Source: Dichotomocladium elegans
Taxonomy: Eukaryota > Mucoromycota > Mucoromycetes > Mucorales > Lichtheimiaceae
Direction of reading: 5' to 3'
Length of the DNA: 64,000 bases
Assembly: GCA_025716815.1 (NCBI GenBank)
Contig: JAIXMN010000002.1
Coordinates: 1,674,001-1,738,000, forward strand
The notes under the pieces were generated by a model that was given only the letters and a program-made list of their open reading frames with translations, was not told where the DNA came from and ran no database searches. Positions within the stretch are counted from its first letter, which is position 1; every line of letters starts with the position of its first letter. Shown piece after piece: positions 11,625-24,228 of the stretch. A program made the position numbers and the translations under genes.

Positions 11625-14600
11625 ATGGCTCAATCCGAAGGACGTCAAATACTCCCTGCCAATGTCAAACCAGTCCATTATGACATCACTCTCAAGCCCA
11701 ACTTGGCCACCTTTGTCTTCCATGGTCAAGTCAAAATTGAGTAAGTTGACCGACGAGTTGAAGGAATGGCGCACGTCTGCGTATTTGAGCGAGTGCGCCA
11801 GTATTCATCTTTTTCTTTCGCTTCCCTACATAGACTTGAGGTTAAGGAAGATACGAAAGAAATCGTGCTCAATGTCAAAGATATCAAGATCCATTCGGCA
11901 TCCTTAACTTCTACCAGTCTAAAGACTGAGTCAAAGTAAGTTCCCGCTTCATCCTCCTCCATACGCCCAATGTTTCGGCATCTGCTGCATATTCAGTCTT
12001 CCCACACTCCCTTCTTTTGGTACCAACTCATCGCCTCGCACCTGCAGGCAAAACGCCACCGACATTACATACGACGCCAAGACCGACGTGGCCATCCTCA
12101 AGTTTGAAGAAGCGCTCGCGTCAAACACCAAGGCAGTTTTGGATATCGTATTCGAAGGTGCCTTGAACGAACAGCTATGTGGTTTTTACCGCTCGTCCTA
12201 TAAGGATGCCGAGGGCAATACAAAATATATCGCTGTTACCCAATTCGAGGCCACAGACGCTCGACGTGCCTTCCCGTGCTGGGACGAGGTATAAAGCTAA
12301 TGGGTTGCAGAAAGAGATGATATCTAAGCTGGCTTAAGATTAACGGATGTTTCGATTGTACTTCATTTTAGCCCGCGCTGAAGGCTACTTTTGATATCAC
12401 GCTTATTGTGTCGTCGGAGCTGACAGCGCTGTCCAACACGAACGTCATCTCCGAGAAGCCGTACCTTGAAACCGGAAAATTAGCGGGCAAAACTGAAGGC
12501 AAAACCGAAGGCAAGACTGAGGGCAAGACTGAGGGCAAGACTGAGGCCTCAGGTGTTGTTCAGCAGCTTAAGGAAGTTAAGTTCTCCACCACTCCGCCCA
12601 TGAGCACATACTTGGTTGCTTTTGTTGTGGGACCTTTTGAGTATATCGAAGACTATACCTCTGGCGAACACAATGGTCACCCTGTGAAGACGCGAGTGTA
12701 TGCTCTTCCCGGATCGGTTGAGCAAGGCCGCCTGGCTCTTAACGTGGCTACTGCTGCCATCGAATATTTTGCTAAGGTGTTCGGTGAACCTTACCCTTTG
12801 CCCAAGATAGATATGGTTGCTATTCCTGATTTTGAAGCAGGTAAAGGAAAGGAACTAGATGCGAGACCGGGAATACATGTTGAGCATTCAGTGTGTTAAT
12901 ATTGTTTGATGAATTTCTCTATAGGCGCCATGGAGAACTGGGGTAAAAGAGTAAACGAGAGAGAGCATGAAACTTCAAAGGAGTGCTAACAGCGCATTTT
13001 CTTGTTAGGTCTTGTGACTTACCGAAATGTTGCAGTAAGCCTCTGCTAATATGGCAAGTGTTTTGCGGAACCTGATTGGCTGATAACGTTAATTTTAGCT
13101 TTTGTACGACGAGAAATCATCCTCCATCATGTTCAAGAAAAGTGTAGCCTATACCGTTTGCCACGAACTCGCTCATCAGTGGTTCGGTAACTTGGTAATG
13201 AGAAAGTTAGAATAGGAATTTCACCAATTGCCACGTTGGTACTGGGTGCTCACTAAGTCTTTCAGGTCACGATGGAATGGTGGGAGCATCTCTGGTTGAA
13301 TGAAGGTTTCGCCACATGGGTTGGATGGCTTGCCGTTGATCAGATCTTCCCAGAATGGGATATTTGGGTCTCTTTTGTCAATGAGGACATGCCCCGCGCT
13401 CTGTCCCTTGATGCCCTTCGCTCATCGCACCCTATCGAAATTCCTGTCAAGGATCCGGCAGAAATTCACCAAATTTTTGATGCCATCTCCTATTACAAGG
13501 GCGCTAGCGTTATTCGCATGTTGAGCTCTTGGCTAGGCGTGGATACCTTTTTGGCCGGTGTCAGACGTTACCTCCACAAACACAAGTTCGGGAATGCATC
13601 AACATCAGATCTTTGGGCTGCATTGAGCGAGGAAGCTGGACAAGATGTGTCTCAATTCATGACAATTTGGACAAAGACCATTGGTGTAAGTAGTGTGTAA
13701 TGGGTCTCAAGTTCCGAAGGAATCAATAAGGAAACATGATTTTGCTTACAACAGAACTAAACAAAATAGTATCCTGTCCTCAATGTTGAGGAAGTTGGCG
13801 AGAACAAGATCAAAGTTACCCAGTCTCGCTATCTGTCGACGGGCGATCTGAGCGTGTCTGAGGACAAGTACGTCAGACTATTTAAATCATTGGATTGGGT
13901 ATTAGTTCTCGATGGCTCATTTCTTTTTTTGGCTGTAACAGAACAGTGTGGTGGAGTCCTCTTAGCATCTTGACTCCTGGGAAGACGGTGGAGCCGCTTA
14001 CGTTGACTGAGAAATCCCAAATCTTCGACATCCCTGAAGATGGATTGTTCAAACTTAATGCCGGACAGACCGCAGTCTACCGAGTTAATTACCCAATGGA
14101 GGTTGTTCTACGCTTGGCTGAGGAGATCAAAAAAGGCCCAGATGGCATTCTCAACAATGCTGCTGACCGTGTTGGTCTAATTGCCGATTCTGGAAATCTT
14201 TGCGTGAGCGGAGAACAAGCAACCACTGCGTTTTTGGAGCTTGCTCAGGCGTTTACACGTGAGAATGACTATTTGTAAGATCGATATGGCATGATGGGCT
14301 CAATGTGCAAGGGGAAAGAAGAGAGGGTCGCGGAGTGACAAACGACGGAGGAAGGGTTATTCTATGCTTTTGCTGATGTCGTAGCGGCCTTATATAGTGT
14401 CCTGTCGCAGCTGAGTTCCCATTTGAGCAACATTTTGGGCGTTTGGGCTAAGGAATCTGATGAGGTGACAGATACGCTCAAGGGCTTACGCCGAAGCCTA
14501 TTTGGCCCGTTGGCCCGTAAACTTGGCTGGGAGTTTGCAGAGGACGAAAGTTATCTGACGAACATGCTGCGTGTGCTTGTGGTGAGCAACGCCGGTCGCT

Positions 14601-15297
14601 CCAAGGATGCTGAGATTGTGAACGAGGCTAAGCAACGGTTCTGGAAGTATGTGGAAGGCGATCAGAGTGCCATCCACCCCAACTTGAGCGGACCTGTATT
14701 CGGTATCGTGCTATCCAATGCTGAAGATGAGAAAGAGGAAGCCAAGGCCTGGGAGAAGATCATGGAGATCTATTTGGATGAAACTCTACCTGTGGACCAA
14801 CGCATGGTGGCCCTCAATACGCTCGGCAGTGCAAAATCGCCTGAGATTATCAAGCGATACCTGAACATGCTGCTCGACAACACAGTCCGTGACCAGGACT
14901 CGCTTTATGTCTTTAGATCGTAAGTAGGCTTAACAAACTGCGCATACCACAATTTGATCTAATACTGGCCTCTTTTTAATTAATTAGGCTTGGCGCCAAC
15001 CCAGATGCAAGCGAGTTGCTTTGGGAGTTCTTTAAGGATAAGTACGATTTGCTAAACGAGAAGTATTCCAAGTCGCCCAGTCTGTTCAAAGCAGCGGTAC
15101 GCTCGGTCATCATCGGTTTCACGTCTTTTGATAAGATTGAGGAAATCGAGGCGTTCTTTGCTACCAAGGACATCAAGGAATACGAAATGCAATATCAGCA
15201 AGCGATCGAGGCTGCTCGTGTGAATACCAAATGGCTCCAGCGCGATCGAGATATCGTTGCTGAATGGGCTTGCAAGCATTGTGCGCAATTCCAGTAA
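11625..15297 (+). CDS. APE2: M1 family zinc aminopeptidase (puromycin-sensitive / Ape2 type), twelve exons
   Basis: Removes N-terminal residues from peptides. Exons: 11625-11740, 11834-11935, 12048-12288, 12372-12840, 12925-12942 (18 nt), 13009-13034 (26 nt), 13099-13194, 13266-13685, 13770-13867, 13942-about 14274, 14385-14919 and 14988-15297. The exopeptidase motif GAMENWG is at about 310-316, split over the two tiny exons. Zinc site: HELAH at 346-350, with the third ligand Glu369 in LWLNEGF, exactly the HEXXH-x18-E spacing. The C-terminal ERAP1-like helical domain follows. Length is about 915-920 aa, normal for the family. Oddities: five KTEG repeats at residues 192-211, and a one-base phase conflict between the natural donor at 14275 and the exon beginning at 14385 (an alternative donor at 14259 restores the frame). 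No signal peptide, so probably cytosolic. Confidence 0.95.
12486..12545 (+). repeat. 12-bp tandem repeat encoding five KTEG units in the aminopeptidase
   Basis: Five adjacent 12-bp units, GGCAARACYGAR, keep the reading frame and give GKTE x5. They sit in the N-terminal beta-rich domain, in what should be a surface loop before the strand continuing at [11 protein letters not shown]. Confidence 0.95.
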
Positions 15298-15925
15298 AGA
15301 GAATCTCTCACAAAAGATTTATCCCACCACATCCATACGCGCGCATGTAAAAAAAAAAAAAGGGAAAAGTCCTTTCTTTTTATTCCCCTTCTTTTTCGCC
15401 CTTTTTTCTTCCCTGAGGAAACCTGTCCTTCTATGCACCCTGACATACGTACATATCCACATCCTCATCTATACGCTCAATCTTTGTTTCTTCATAATAA
15501 AAACACCAATGATGGGAACTTTTATGGTCGATCCAGTGTGAAATTACGTATACAGAAAATGGGATATTTTCTCCTGTTGGTGAATATTTGAATCTTGCTC
15601 TTTTTCTCAGCGTATCAATGCAAAGCAATGTATTAATTATTATTTGATTAAGACTTTCTATATCTATGACTACGAGGAAAAGATGCAAATGGGGACTATA
15701 GACATATGGAAGCGAGGCCATGCACATATTGGAAAAGTGGATGAGGAAGAGAATGTAATGGAGCATATGGTAGGCTAGTGCAAAGAGGAGGGACAATCAT
15801 AGACGACATATGAAAGCGAATGCATTGTGTCTGGGGGCGATGGTATAGTAAAGAAGGGGATGGAGGATGATATGTACAAGAGAAGAAACATGGAGTGATT
15901 GATATATGAGGTGATGTAGGGACAC
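15298..15925. other. convergent 3' region
   Basis: Between the ends of the aminopeptidase and the C2H2 gene. T-rich and A-rich runs and AATAAA-like words (TAATAAAA near 15498), as expected of two 3' UTRs. No coding supported. Confidence 0.55.
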
Positions 15926-16688
15926 CTAAACGACAGTCGTTGCGGAGCAGAGATGGAGAGGCAACCAACGGCTATAATTGACAGGCTGTGGACGGACAAA
16001 GACCGGCAGCGGACTCAACGCGCTCTCTGATGTTCCTGAATCGTCACTGCTCGCTGTAGGAGAAGACATGGAGAAATGGATTGGCGTCGTTGTCTGCTCA
16101 TCCTTTTGATGCAGGTCGAAAGGGTGGAGCGATTCTTGGTGGCATCGCTGGTGCCTAGAGAGTGTAGTCTTGCGAGTAAATGATTTGCCGCAAGCATCGC
16201 AGGCATACGGCCGTTTGCCAGTATGTGTACGGCGATGGCGGGCTAAAGAAGAAGACTATGTGTGTGTAGCGCATACGGCTGTTAGAAAACCACAGGATGC
16301 TAAAATGCACAAGCACATTGACACACCAACTTACATCACTAAAGGACTTGCCACATGAAGGGTGTTCGCAAACATGCGGCCGTTCACCAGTGTGTGTCCG
16401 GTAATGCACCGTGAGAGCTGAGCGCTGAATGAACTGTTTGCCGCATCCAACCCACTCGCAATGATAGGGTCGTTCGCCCGTATGAATCCGACGATGGCGG
16501 CTCAGATCAGACCGTCGCGAAAAGCACTTGCCGCAGTCTGACCAAGAACAAATAAAGGGTCGATCATACGCTCCCAATGACCAATCGGTCGAGGGCGTGG
16601 AATCCTGCTGAGTGGATCGGGTGGTAAAATTGACGAGTTCCATGGTTGAACGCAGGTCGTCATGGTTGAGGAGGCTATGGATATCCAT
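15926..16688 (-). CDS. C2H2 zinc-finger protein with four fingers, 227 aa
   Basis: Two exons, 16688-16335 and 16255-15926. The intron starts GTAAGT and ends CACATAG, and the join restores finger 3 perfectly ([15 protein letters not shown]). Four tandem fingers occupy about residues 46-160. Fingers 1-3 have the longer C-x4-C spacing and finger 4 C-x2-C, joined by TGERP/TGKRP linkers: classic DNA-binding Krueppel/Zic-like spacing. The N-terminus ([11 protein letters not shown]) is short and acidic/polar; the C-terminal tail of about 65 residues is Ser/Thr/Pro-rich and probably disordered. Likely a sequence-specific transcription factor of the nucleus; the target is unknown. Confidence 0.9.
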
Positions 16689-16782
16689 CTATTTTCGCCT
16701 GAGAAGTGAGCAGAGAGAGAAAGAGAGAGATAGAATCAGGTGTATACCCGTGTGTCGATGCTTAGGCAGGTGGTACGTACTG

Positions 16783-16793
16783 GCCATTTATAA
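16783..16793 (-). promoter_or_regulatory. TATA-like element of the C2H2 gene
   Basis: The minus strand reads CTTATAAATGG about 95-105 bases before the ATG at 16688. Its position suits a core promoter. Shown by sequence only. Confidence 0.4.
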
Positions 16794-19421
16794 GTCTGTG
16801 TTGTGTTCTGTGACGACCCAAATTAAGGTGTTATATCGAGTGGCACGCACGCATGATTGTCCAAGCAAGGATAAAATCACGCTTCCCCTTCCTCCTTCTC
16901 GCCCCCAAAATACTAAAAAGAACCCAGTACTTCTTCCACACTCCCCTCTCTGACACTCGCGTTACTCCTTGCCGGTCTTGCATCACTTTAAGCTTATAGG
17001 ATAAGAGCGCAAGTCCGTGGACCCGGTGTCAGGAGGGAGAGATAAAGAGGATAGCGCGAGATCGGGTATATGGAGCTACTGAGAAAACAAACGGTATCAC
17101 TGCAACCTACTCCGCAGTGGAGATCATCCTTCACCGCATAGTTATCAAAGGCGCACTTGTGTTCTCTTCCCCTCCCTCAGAGATATGCTGCACTTTGAAA
17201 GGTAACAGGTATCTCCCCGACCTTTTAGAAAACAAAAGGAATCCACATGGCACATTTATTTCAGGTGATAGAGAGGATAAAACCGGATCTCCCTTAAAAC
17301 GCATCTTGCACACAATAAGGAACATAACATATTCTCTCTCCTTCCGAGTGAGTCGAATTCTCTCGTCGAACCAACCACTCAACGGAAAGTGATAAAGTTC
17401 TCTTGGGATGTACACATTGTAACTTGCGAAAGATGTTAGGTTGAAAATAAAAAAAATGCGAGTAAGCGAGATTTTGTGTGTGAGTGCATACGGATATTGG
17501 CGACACCGGTAAGCCACATGGCGGGCCAAATTCAACACATGACATGAGGGGGAGGAACCCTGTCAAACGACTCTGATGCGATCTTCCAGGTATCAACTCA
17601 TTCCTCGATAGGTTGCTGATTGAGTGAGTCCTATACATTTGAAATAAACTCAGGCAGTCGCTGGGATTTTCCTCTTTCTCAGCCGGCATCGCTCTTTCTC
17701 AACTATGTAAATGTGATGTGTAACCTACTAGGCAAAGCTACCAAAAACTGGGAGAAAAAGGAGGGGGATAGATGAGGAGGAGGAACGGCAGCAATGATTT
17801 GTATGATGCAGAAATAGTTGTCCTCAAGTTATATCTTACAAATGGCTATGTATTCTACATAAATCTTTACATTTTACCTAAAAGCCTTAGTGCTGGGTTT
17901 TATGAACAGTTCACCCTAATAACCGCAAGTCTTGAGCCCGCGAGGCAGGGGCGAATTAGAGCGCACCTAAAACTTAATGCATGGTCATTTCGCTGTACTT
18001 TGATAGAACCATAATCATATAAACTGCGAACGTCATCTCCTTTTCCAGATTGTTCTCATTTCTGGTCAGTTTACAGAAAAGGGAGTTGGGCTAAACCGAT
18101 AACAAAGATGTAGGAGTAATCGAGAAAAAGGACCCGCATGTGGTGAGATAATCCAAGGGTGGTTTCCTTCGGGATACGTGACCGACCAACACCTATATCT
18201 GTTTAACTAGCTTAATTGCAAAGCAACCTTTGAAGGTCAGGGAGGAACAACAAGTGCTTCTCAATGGGTCGTATTCTCCCTTCGACCACCACAAGAAATG
18301 CTTAAAGCCTCTTTTACACTCTCTATTTTTTCGGATATTGTACTTATACAAGCTTGTGCAAGAAGTAATGTAAAATAGGCATGAGTACTCTTAAAGGAGC
18401 TAAACAACGACACTGATTCTGTCGTTATAGGAGATAACGTTGAGGAGGAAACGGTGTCCTGGAAAGTCGAAGAGAACACGCATTGGCGGCGCTTACGTAC
18501 ATATACAAGACGACATATCATATTAAATTGTTGGTAGAAAGTTCTGACGCAGTCTGTGCGGTTAAGGAAAGTAACTCGGGGCAACACCGTGAAATTTGTG
18601 AAAATAATATAGTACATATTTCCTAAAAATCGCTGTGCTTTGACAACTTGTTATGGCCCCTTCCTCCCGAGTTTCTGAAGGCCGAGATCGTCAGGAGAGT
18701 AACAGGCAAAAATCCATTATTGGGCGATTGACTTATTGGCCTCTGCAACTTCCACTGTTGCTGATCGTCTCCTGGGGCAGGAGGAAACCCATCTGCACAA
18801 AAAAGGTCATTTTACGCCCAATAACCTCTTCTCCTCAACCACCACAAACATTTTCCAAAAAAGAGTGTTTGACTGCACTGGCATATACATGTCCTGGCGT
18901 ACCCCGAGTGCTTGAGAAGGATATATAAATATTTAAATATTTATACTTTGTACGCGGGAAGAGCTGACCCGGGAAGAAGGGAGCAAGTGACAAATTAGTA
19001 TTGCTGACAATGTCGCGTCTAACCCATTGGATGAGGTGTCGCGTTTTACCTATGGAAATGTTTAGAAGGTCAGGGTTACTAAGCAAAGGCCCGTACCATT
19101 TGCAGTACCTTATTGTCTGAAGAAATGCTACTTTGAACTGTGGAGAACGGGCAAGCGTGGATTCTATTTGTCTTGGAATCTTACACTGTTATATCTCACT
19201 CTGATTACCTAAATGCCTCTTTATGACCTTACCTTATGCAAGTGAGCGGTTTCTACCATGGGAGTAGCATAGGCTGTTGAACCTCATCGACAAGAATCAC
19301 AATTTAAGAGATAGACTTTCTAAGCGATCGTTTTCCCTTACCGGAGTGTTCAAATTGAAAGAGAAATCTTCAATACCTGTCATGGTCTAATTTTTCTTTG
19401 CTTTTCACTAAGTCGTCGCGC
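16794..19421. other. 2.6 kb intergenic; no gene supported
   Basis: Upstream of two divergent genes. Frames of up to 135 codons occur (for example 17131-17538 minus), but they overlap each other on both strands, lack splice-consistent extensions and show no family motif. Nothing repetitive was seen. Confidence 0.5.
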
Positions 19422-21431
19422 ATGAGTTACTTTTACACTACGCCGGTTGAATCATGGAACATTCCCGACGCGCTTAAATCATTTGCATCATCAGAGCAAC
19501 ATGCAGAACGTTCGGAACGCTACATTCTAACGTGCGTGACGAACGAGCTCCTGGAGATTATTCAGCATTCAGGGGTGGATCAAAAGGTGAACAAAGCTAA
19601 TGACCTCCTTACAAAGGAAGGTTTCAACGATGCAACATCGGCATGGTAAACATACATTTACGACTGGAATGCGCACAACACATTATGTCGGGATTTGAGC
19701 GGCTTGAAAACAAAGAGGGAGGGAGAGAAGAGAGAGAGAGAGAGAGAGAGAGTGGACGTATAGTGGATTCTCATGCCTGGTTCTTCCCGCCTATAACATT
19801 CAGCACAGGTATCAAGGGAATCATCGAGAGTTGCGAGGTATGGAACAGAAAAGACAGCCACATCAAACATTTGAATAGCAACACACTTTGAAGCAATTGC
19901 TCTGCAACAGACTTTCAACCCACTCGAGATTGTCAGAGGATGGCAACCTGGACCTGCGCCAAGCACATCTTCCAATTTATCCCAGGATTTCTACGAGTAC
20001 AAGAAGAACTGTTATGCTTATTTACGAGAAAATAGCGTGTCTCGCGCCGAAGATGATTGGGAGTACATACAAGAAATCCTGTAAGTGAAAGTGAGAGGAA
20101 ACGAGAGCTGGTGTTTTCTTCGTCGATGACTAGACGCGAGAAAAAAAAGTTCCTTGTCCCATATCCTAGTTTTGAAACCAGACATGCCTGAGGCAATGAA
20201 AGATGTGTTTGGTGAACAAACATTACAAGACCTTTACAGGGAAATTCTCATGGACTTTCTGCCGGAAGATATCAAGTTTTCTCCCAAACCTTGCTCTGAA
20301 ATAACTGAGGTTCTCAACGTAGGAGGAAGCGATATTCAACTATCTACTCTACATCTCTAATGATATCTCTGTCTCTGTTGTGTATCAGCTGCTTAATTCG
20401 CCGATGAAGGACTTCGATTTGGTGCTCGATCGTCTACAAGACATCAAAAATGATCTAACGAATGATGAGAAAAAGATAATTGCTAGTATAGAAGCCATGC
20501 AAGTATCCTAGCAGTATCTGTTACCTGGCATCATTCATAGAAACACACTAAGACCCTTCCTATTCCATAGATTCGAGGACCTTGCTGAAGTATGGCATCC
20601 TGAGCTCGAAAAGAGTTTCCTTGAATACGACCTCCTGTCCGAAGTTATGTTACCAGCACTCAAGCCTATCCTTTCTACGCCAAGAGAGGCATCCGTTTGT
20701 ACTTGTACGTCTGAGCAACCCTTCTTCATCTAGAATGAGAGCATGGTGTCTAGATTATTCCCCTATTTCGCTTTTAACAGGACGAGCAAGAATGACATTG
20801 GACCTCGAGGACACAGAACAGCAAGAGTTTTGATACCTGACGGGCTTATTAGCAAGTTTGATACACGATATCGAACGTTTGTGTGGTCGTGCGGTGTCCT
20901 TGAGGCAAAATGTGCACGGAGGGCCAATGAAAAGAAGGCCCTTGCGGAAGACTTTCTACGCCTCGCACGCCATTCAAAGGATCTGATTGACTGCTATGAC
21001 ATGGAGGCGGTCCTGGCCCTTCAGATTGTTGGTAAGAATCCGTGGTGCAGTTTACTGCAAAGCCATAGTTTATCCGACCCTCTCTTGCTGTCACTCACGA
21101 ATGTTACATGTTTCTTTGCATATGCACGCAAATGGGTTGTATAGGACATCATGTTACCTGCTACATTACCACACTTGCATGCGAAGGCACTTATGTGATC
21201 ATTGAAGCAGCAAGATTCAAGGTTCCTTCAAGTAAGGATACGTTGTCGGCTTTTACTCTGTCGTTTACAACCATTCTGCGAATTATCCACGTTGTGAATA
21301 ATCGCTGTCGGCCACGGGCAATTCCGTTACCTGAGGAATGGACCCGAAGAACTCAGGATACATTGGACATGCGTGAAATGCTAAAAACTCACGGAAAGCG
21401 CAAGCGTGGAGGTCTTCGGTTTCATTTCTAA
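19422..21431 (+). CDS. mucoromycete-type hypothetical protein with a possible PD-(D/E)XK-like core, 479 aa
   Basis: Eight exons: 19422-19645, 19809-19837 (29 nt), 19879-20080, 20150-20318, 20389-20502, 20578-20694, 20734-21031 and 21145-21431. They sum to exactly 480 codons. The N-terminal half is polar and helical. The C-terminal third contains FVWSCGVLEAK, then a helix, LIDCYDMEAV, and after the last intron TTLACEGTYVIIEAARFKVP. I recognise the general pattern (LEAK/GEIK, then K-x-M-D, then an extracellular-looking strand ending YxxIE) from a large uncharacterised family in Rhizopus and Mucor; that is memory, not a search. E-x-K after hydrophobic strands resembles nuclease cores, but no function is shown. 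It ends in a basic tail, KRKRGGLRFHF. Exon borders in the middle (20318-20734) are the least certain. Confidence 0.65.
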
Positions 21432-21703
21432 ACACAGGACCATCGTGCCTATCCTTTTCTTCCGTATGTACCATATTTTGTATTCTACAACAACAGGAGG
21501 AAGCCGATAACCCTTATTACTGTATGTATACAAAACTTCCTATGGGCATAATACGTCGGGAGGATATCTAGATGTTCATTTCACCGATAAGCAGCTCGAG
21601 GGTTCCAGAGAGAAAAAGGAGGACACCTCCTAATCATGTGACAGCTATCGCGTCAATCGGAGATGACTTGATATTTAATAACAAAAATGTCACCTCCTTC
21701 TTC

Positions 21704-23932
21704 ATGGCTCATGAGGACAAAGTCAACCATAGTTATGCCAATTCCAGTACGCGAACGGCATGTTTTCGTTGTCGTGGATTCAGGCAAGCGCATTTCCTTA
21801 GGGATCAGATGGTGACAAATCATACGAAATGCTAAGATGCAAACGTCGTGTTTTCGATCTGGAAAAATAGACATGCATGCGATCGCAAGAAACCTAATTG
21901 CACCCCATGTGGCTCTCGAGGTCTAGAATGCGTGTATCCTGAAGCAGCTCCGACACTCAAGGAGCTAGAAATGCAGGCAGAGAAGCTTGCGGCACGAATA
22001 CAGGGACTGGAAAAATCCAAGAGGACGAGCGTGTTCTCCGAATGGCCGTCTCGGCTGATAAGGCACACGGCTTTGTATCCGTGCCAGAAATGCAACCAAT
22101 TGCAGCAACCATGCGACATGCGGAAGCCCAGTTGTGACCGATGCAAGTCGTATAAGATCGACTGTTCATACATTGACAGCGAAAGACCAAAAGTTTACCA
22201 TATCTCGCATGCCATCGCTGCAATGAATAATGTCATTGATGCTTATGAGTTAGCATTCAAGCAAGACAATCATCAGAGAATACTGAAGACGCCATCACTA
22301 TCGTCACCATTCTTATCGACACGCAAATCCATCTGGACTGTAGCCTCAACCCCACAAGGGTTCACGGCTTATGCGCATGTATCTTCATACCGCGAACTTC
22401 AAATGCTTATCAATCATATCCACGAAAACCAACCGATGGAAAATCATATTGTACAACGGTTAGGGGACTCAACACATCAATACATTGCAGGATCCAGACC
22501 CAGCGACAAGCACAACAACGATAACAAAGCAGCACGAACAGCAGAAGCAGAAGCAGCAGCAGCAGCAGCAGCAGAAGCAGCAGAAGCAGCGCGCCCAGAT
22601 TATCTGTTGGCCTTTGCATTATGGGACGAATATACATTTAATGCCCAGAGCTTACCCCATGACTACCCCATTGATGTCACATCCGACTTGACGGATGATT
22701 TATTGGCGTTGTACTGCCGTACTCCTTGTTGCTCTGCCGCTCGATTACCAATTATTGACACCAAGGAATTCATGGCCCGACATCGTAATCCCGACATTGG
22801 AAAACGGCCAAGCAAAGTTTTAACCTATGCCATATGCGCCATGGCCGCACGGAATGCGTTCCAGGTCCATGTCTGGAGCAAAGGACATAGCCATGCATCC
22901 CCACGATATAATATGGGTAAAGCGCTCTCCGTTGGTTACTGGCTTGCTGCCAGGAAACTGTTAGCTGAATGCTTTGACGAACCTTCGCTGGACAACTGCC
23001 GTTCTGCGCTGCTTCTTTCATACGCCAGCCATCAGAACGGCCACACCGGGACGATGTATTACTACGATTGGATCGCGATTACCATGGCGAAGGAACTAGG
23101 ACTTTTTGAGGACTCTCACCATGACTATTATGATAAGATGCTTGCCTGGAGTCTTTATTACTGGAATGTGTGGATGCGTGTTCTTTGTGGTGGGACAGCA
23201 CATGTCACTTGCCCACAGCCATCATACTCACCACCGTCGCCACCTATAAATATCAATGACGACCACTACGACGTACTGAGCGCGTGGTCACTCAATTTCC
23301 ATCTTCAGGCTCAACGGGCAACAATCATGGCATCTCTCGTTTCCGCTCAGGACAAAGACTTGAACCTTCCCCAATTAGTCGAGCTCCTACAGCCACAACA
23401 GGAACAGCTCGAGACGTTCTTTAGGAACCTCCCGGATGAATGGAAAAGCATGGAGATAAAGCCGTATCAAGAACAAAAGCAGGATGATCATCTTCAAGAG
23501 ATGATGGGTACTGTTGATAGAGGGAAACTTCGTTGTGTATGTGCGTTTGATGTTATGGTGAACTATTTCATCAACGTCATCATGGTCCATTTTCCCTTTC
23601 TGCAATCAAGGATGGATTCTAATATGGCACATGCCGAACACTGCCTTCGGATCTGCATGCATGCAGCGCAGTCAATCACACGAGCAATTGAGGCCACGCC
23701 AGACTGTTGCTATACACCTGTGATAGGATTGGCATTCAGCAACGGTGTTTATAACAAGATTTTCCAGTGTACAGGGAGCGACTGGGCCCTGCAGCGAATG
23801 CAACAGTCTGTAGATATCCTCAAGCCATCGCTGCAGTATGTTTACGATTTTGACACGACTAAATCGCTTGCGAGGACCATGGAAAATGGGATACAGATGG
23901 CAATGAACATAGGTTGCCATAAACAGCAGTAA
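21704..23932 (+). CDS. fungal transcription factor with two Zn2Cys6 clusters, 713 aa
   Basis: Two exons, 21704-21783 and 21871-23932, joined across a GC-AG intron (GCAAGC...AAATAG). The join creates a perfect cluster C20-x2-C23-x6-C30-x6-C37-x2-C40-x6-C47. A short coiled coil (about 55-75) follows, then a second perfect cluster with the same spacing at 98-125. A Glu/Ala-rich run (about residues 230-250, A-E repeats at 22537-22590) precedes the middle homology region typical of fungal-specific transcription factors (DTKEFMARHRNPD to about residue 600). It should bind CGG-type DNA sites in the nucleus. Two clusters in one protein are unusual; nearly all family members have one. Target pathway unknown. 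Confidence 0.88.
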
Positions 23933-24228
23933 ATGAAAATAAGATTTTGGGAAATTCTGCGCCAATAATAAAGCACAAAGGGTCTAGAAACAATGTTGGC
24001 CCAGGCTCTCCCACATTCGCCGGCAGAGGAGGCACAAGGTGTTCTGGACCACACTGCGCCTTCCTTTTCCGGTTTAGGTCCTCACTTCAACAATCGCTGT
24101 TATTTAAAAACACCGATCACCTCATTGGGTCGTCTCTTCTAACAGAGCCTGGACTCTTACCTCCTCCTCCTCCTTCTTCTTCTTCTCTCTCTTTCCTTCT
24201 TTCTCTTTCTATACTTTGATTCTACCGT

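Noticed and set aside
16155..16334. Read-through end of the C2H2 protein without splicing
   Set aside because: It would destroy finger 3 and lose finger 4; the GTAAGT...CACATAG intron restores both exactly.
22410..22637. Leucine-rich minus-strand frame
   Set aside because: Mirror image of the GCA/GAA repeat in the Zn2Cys6 regulator.
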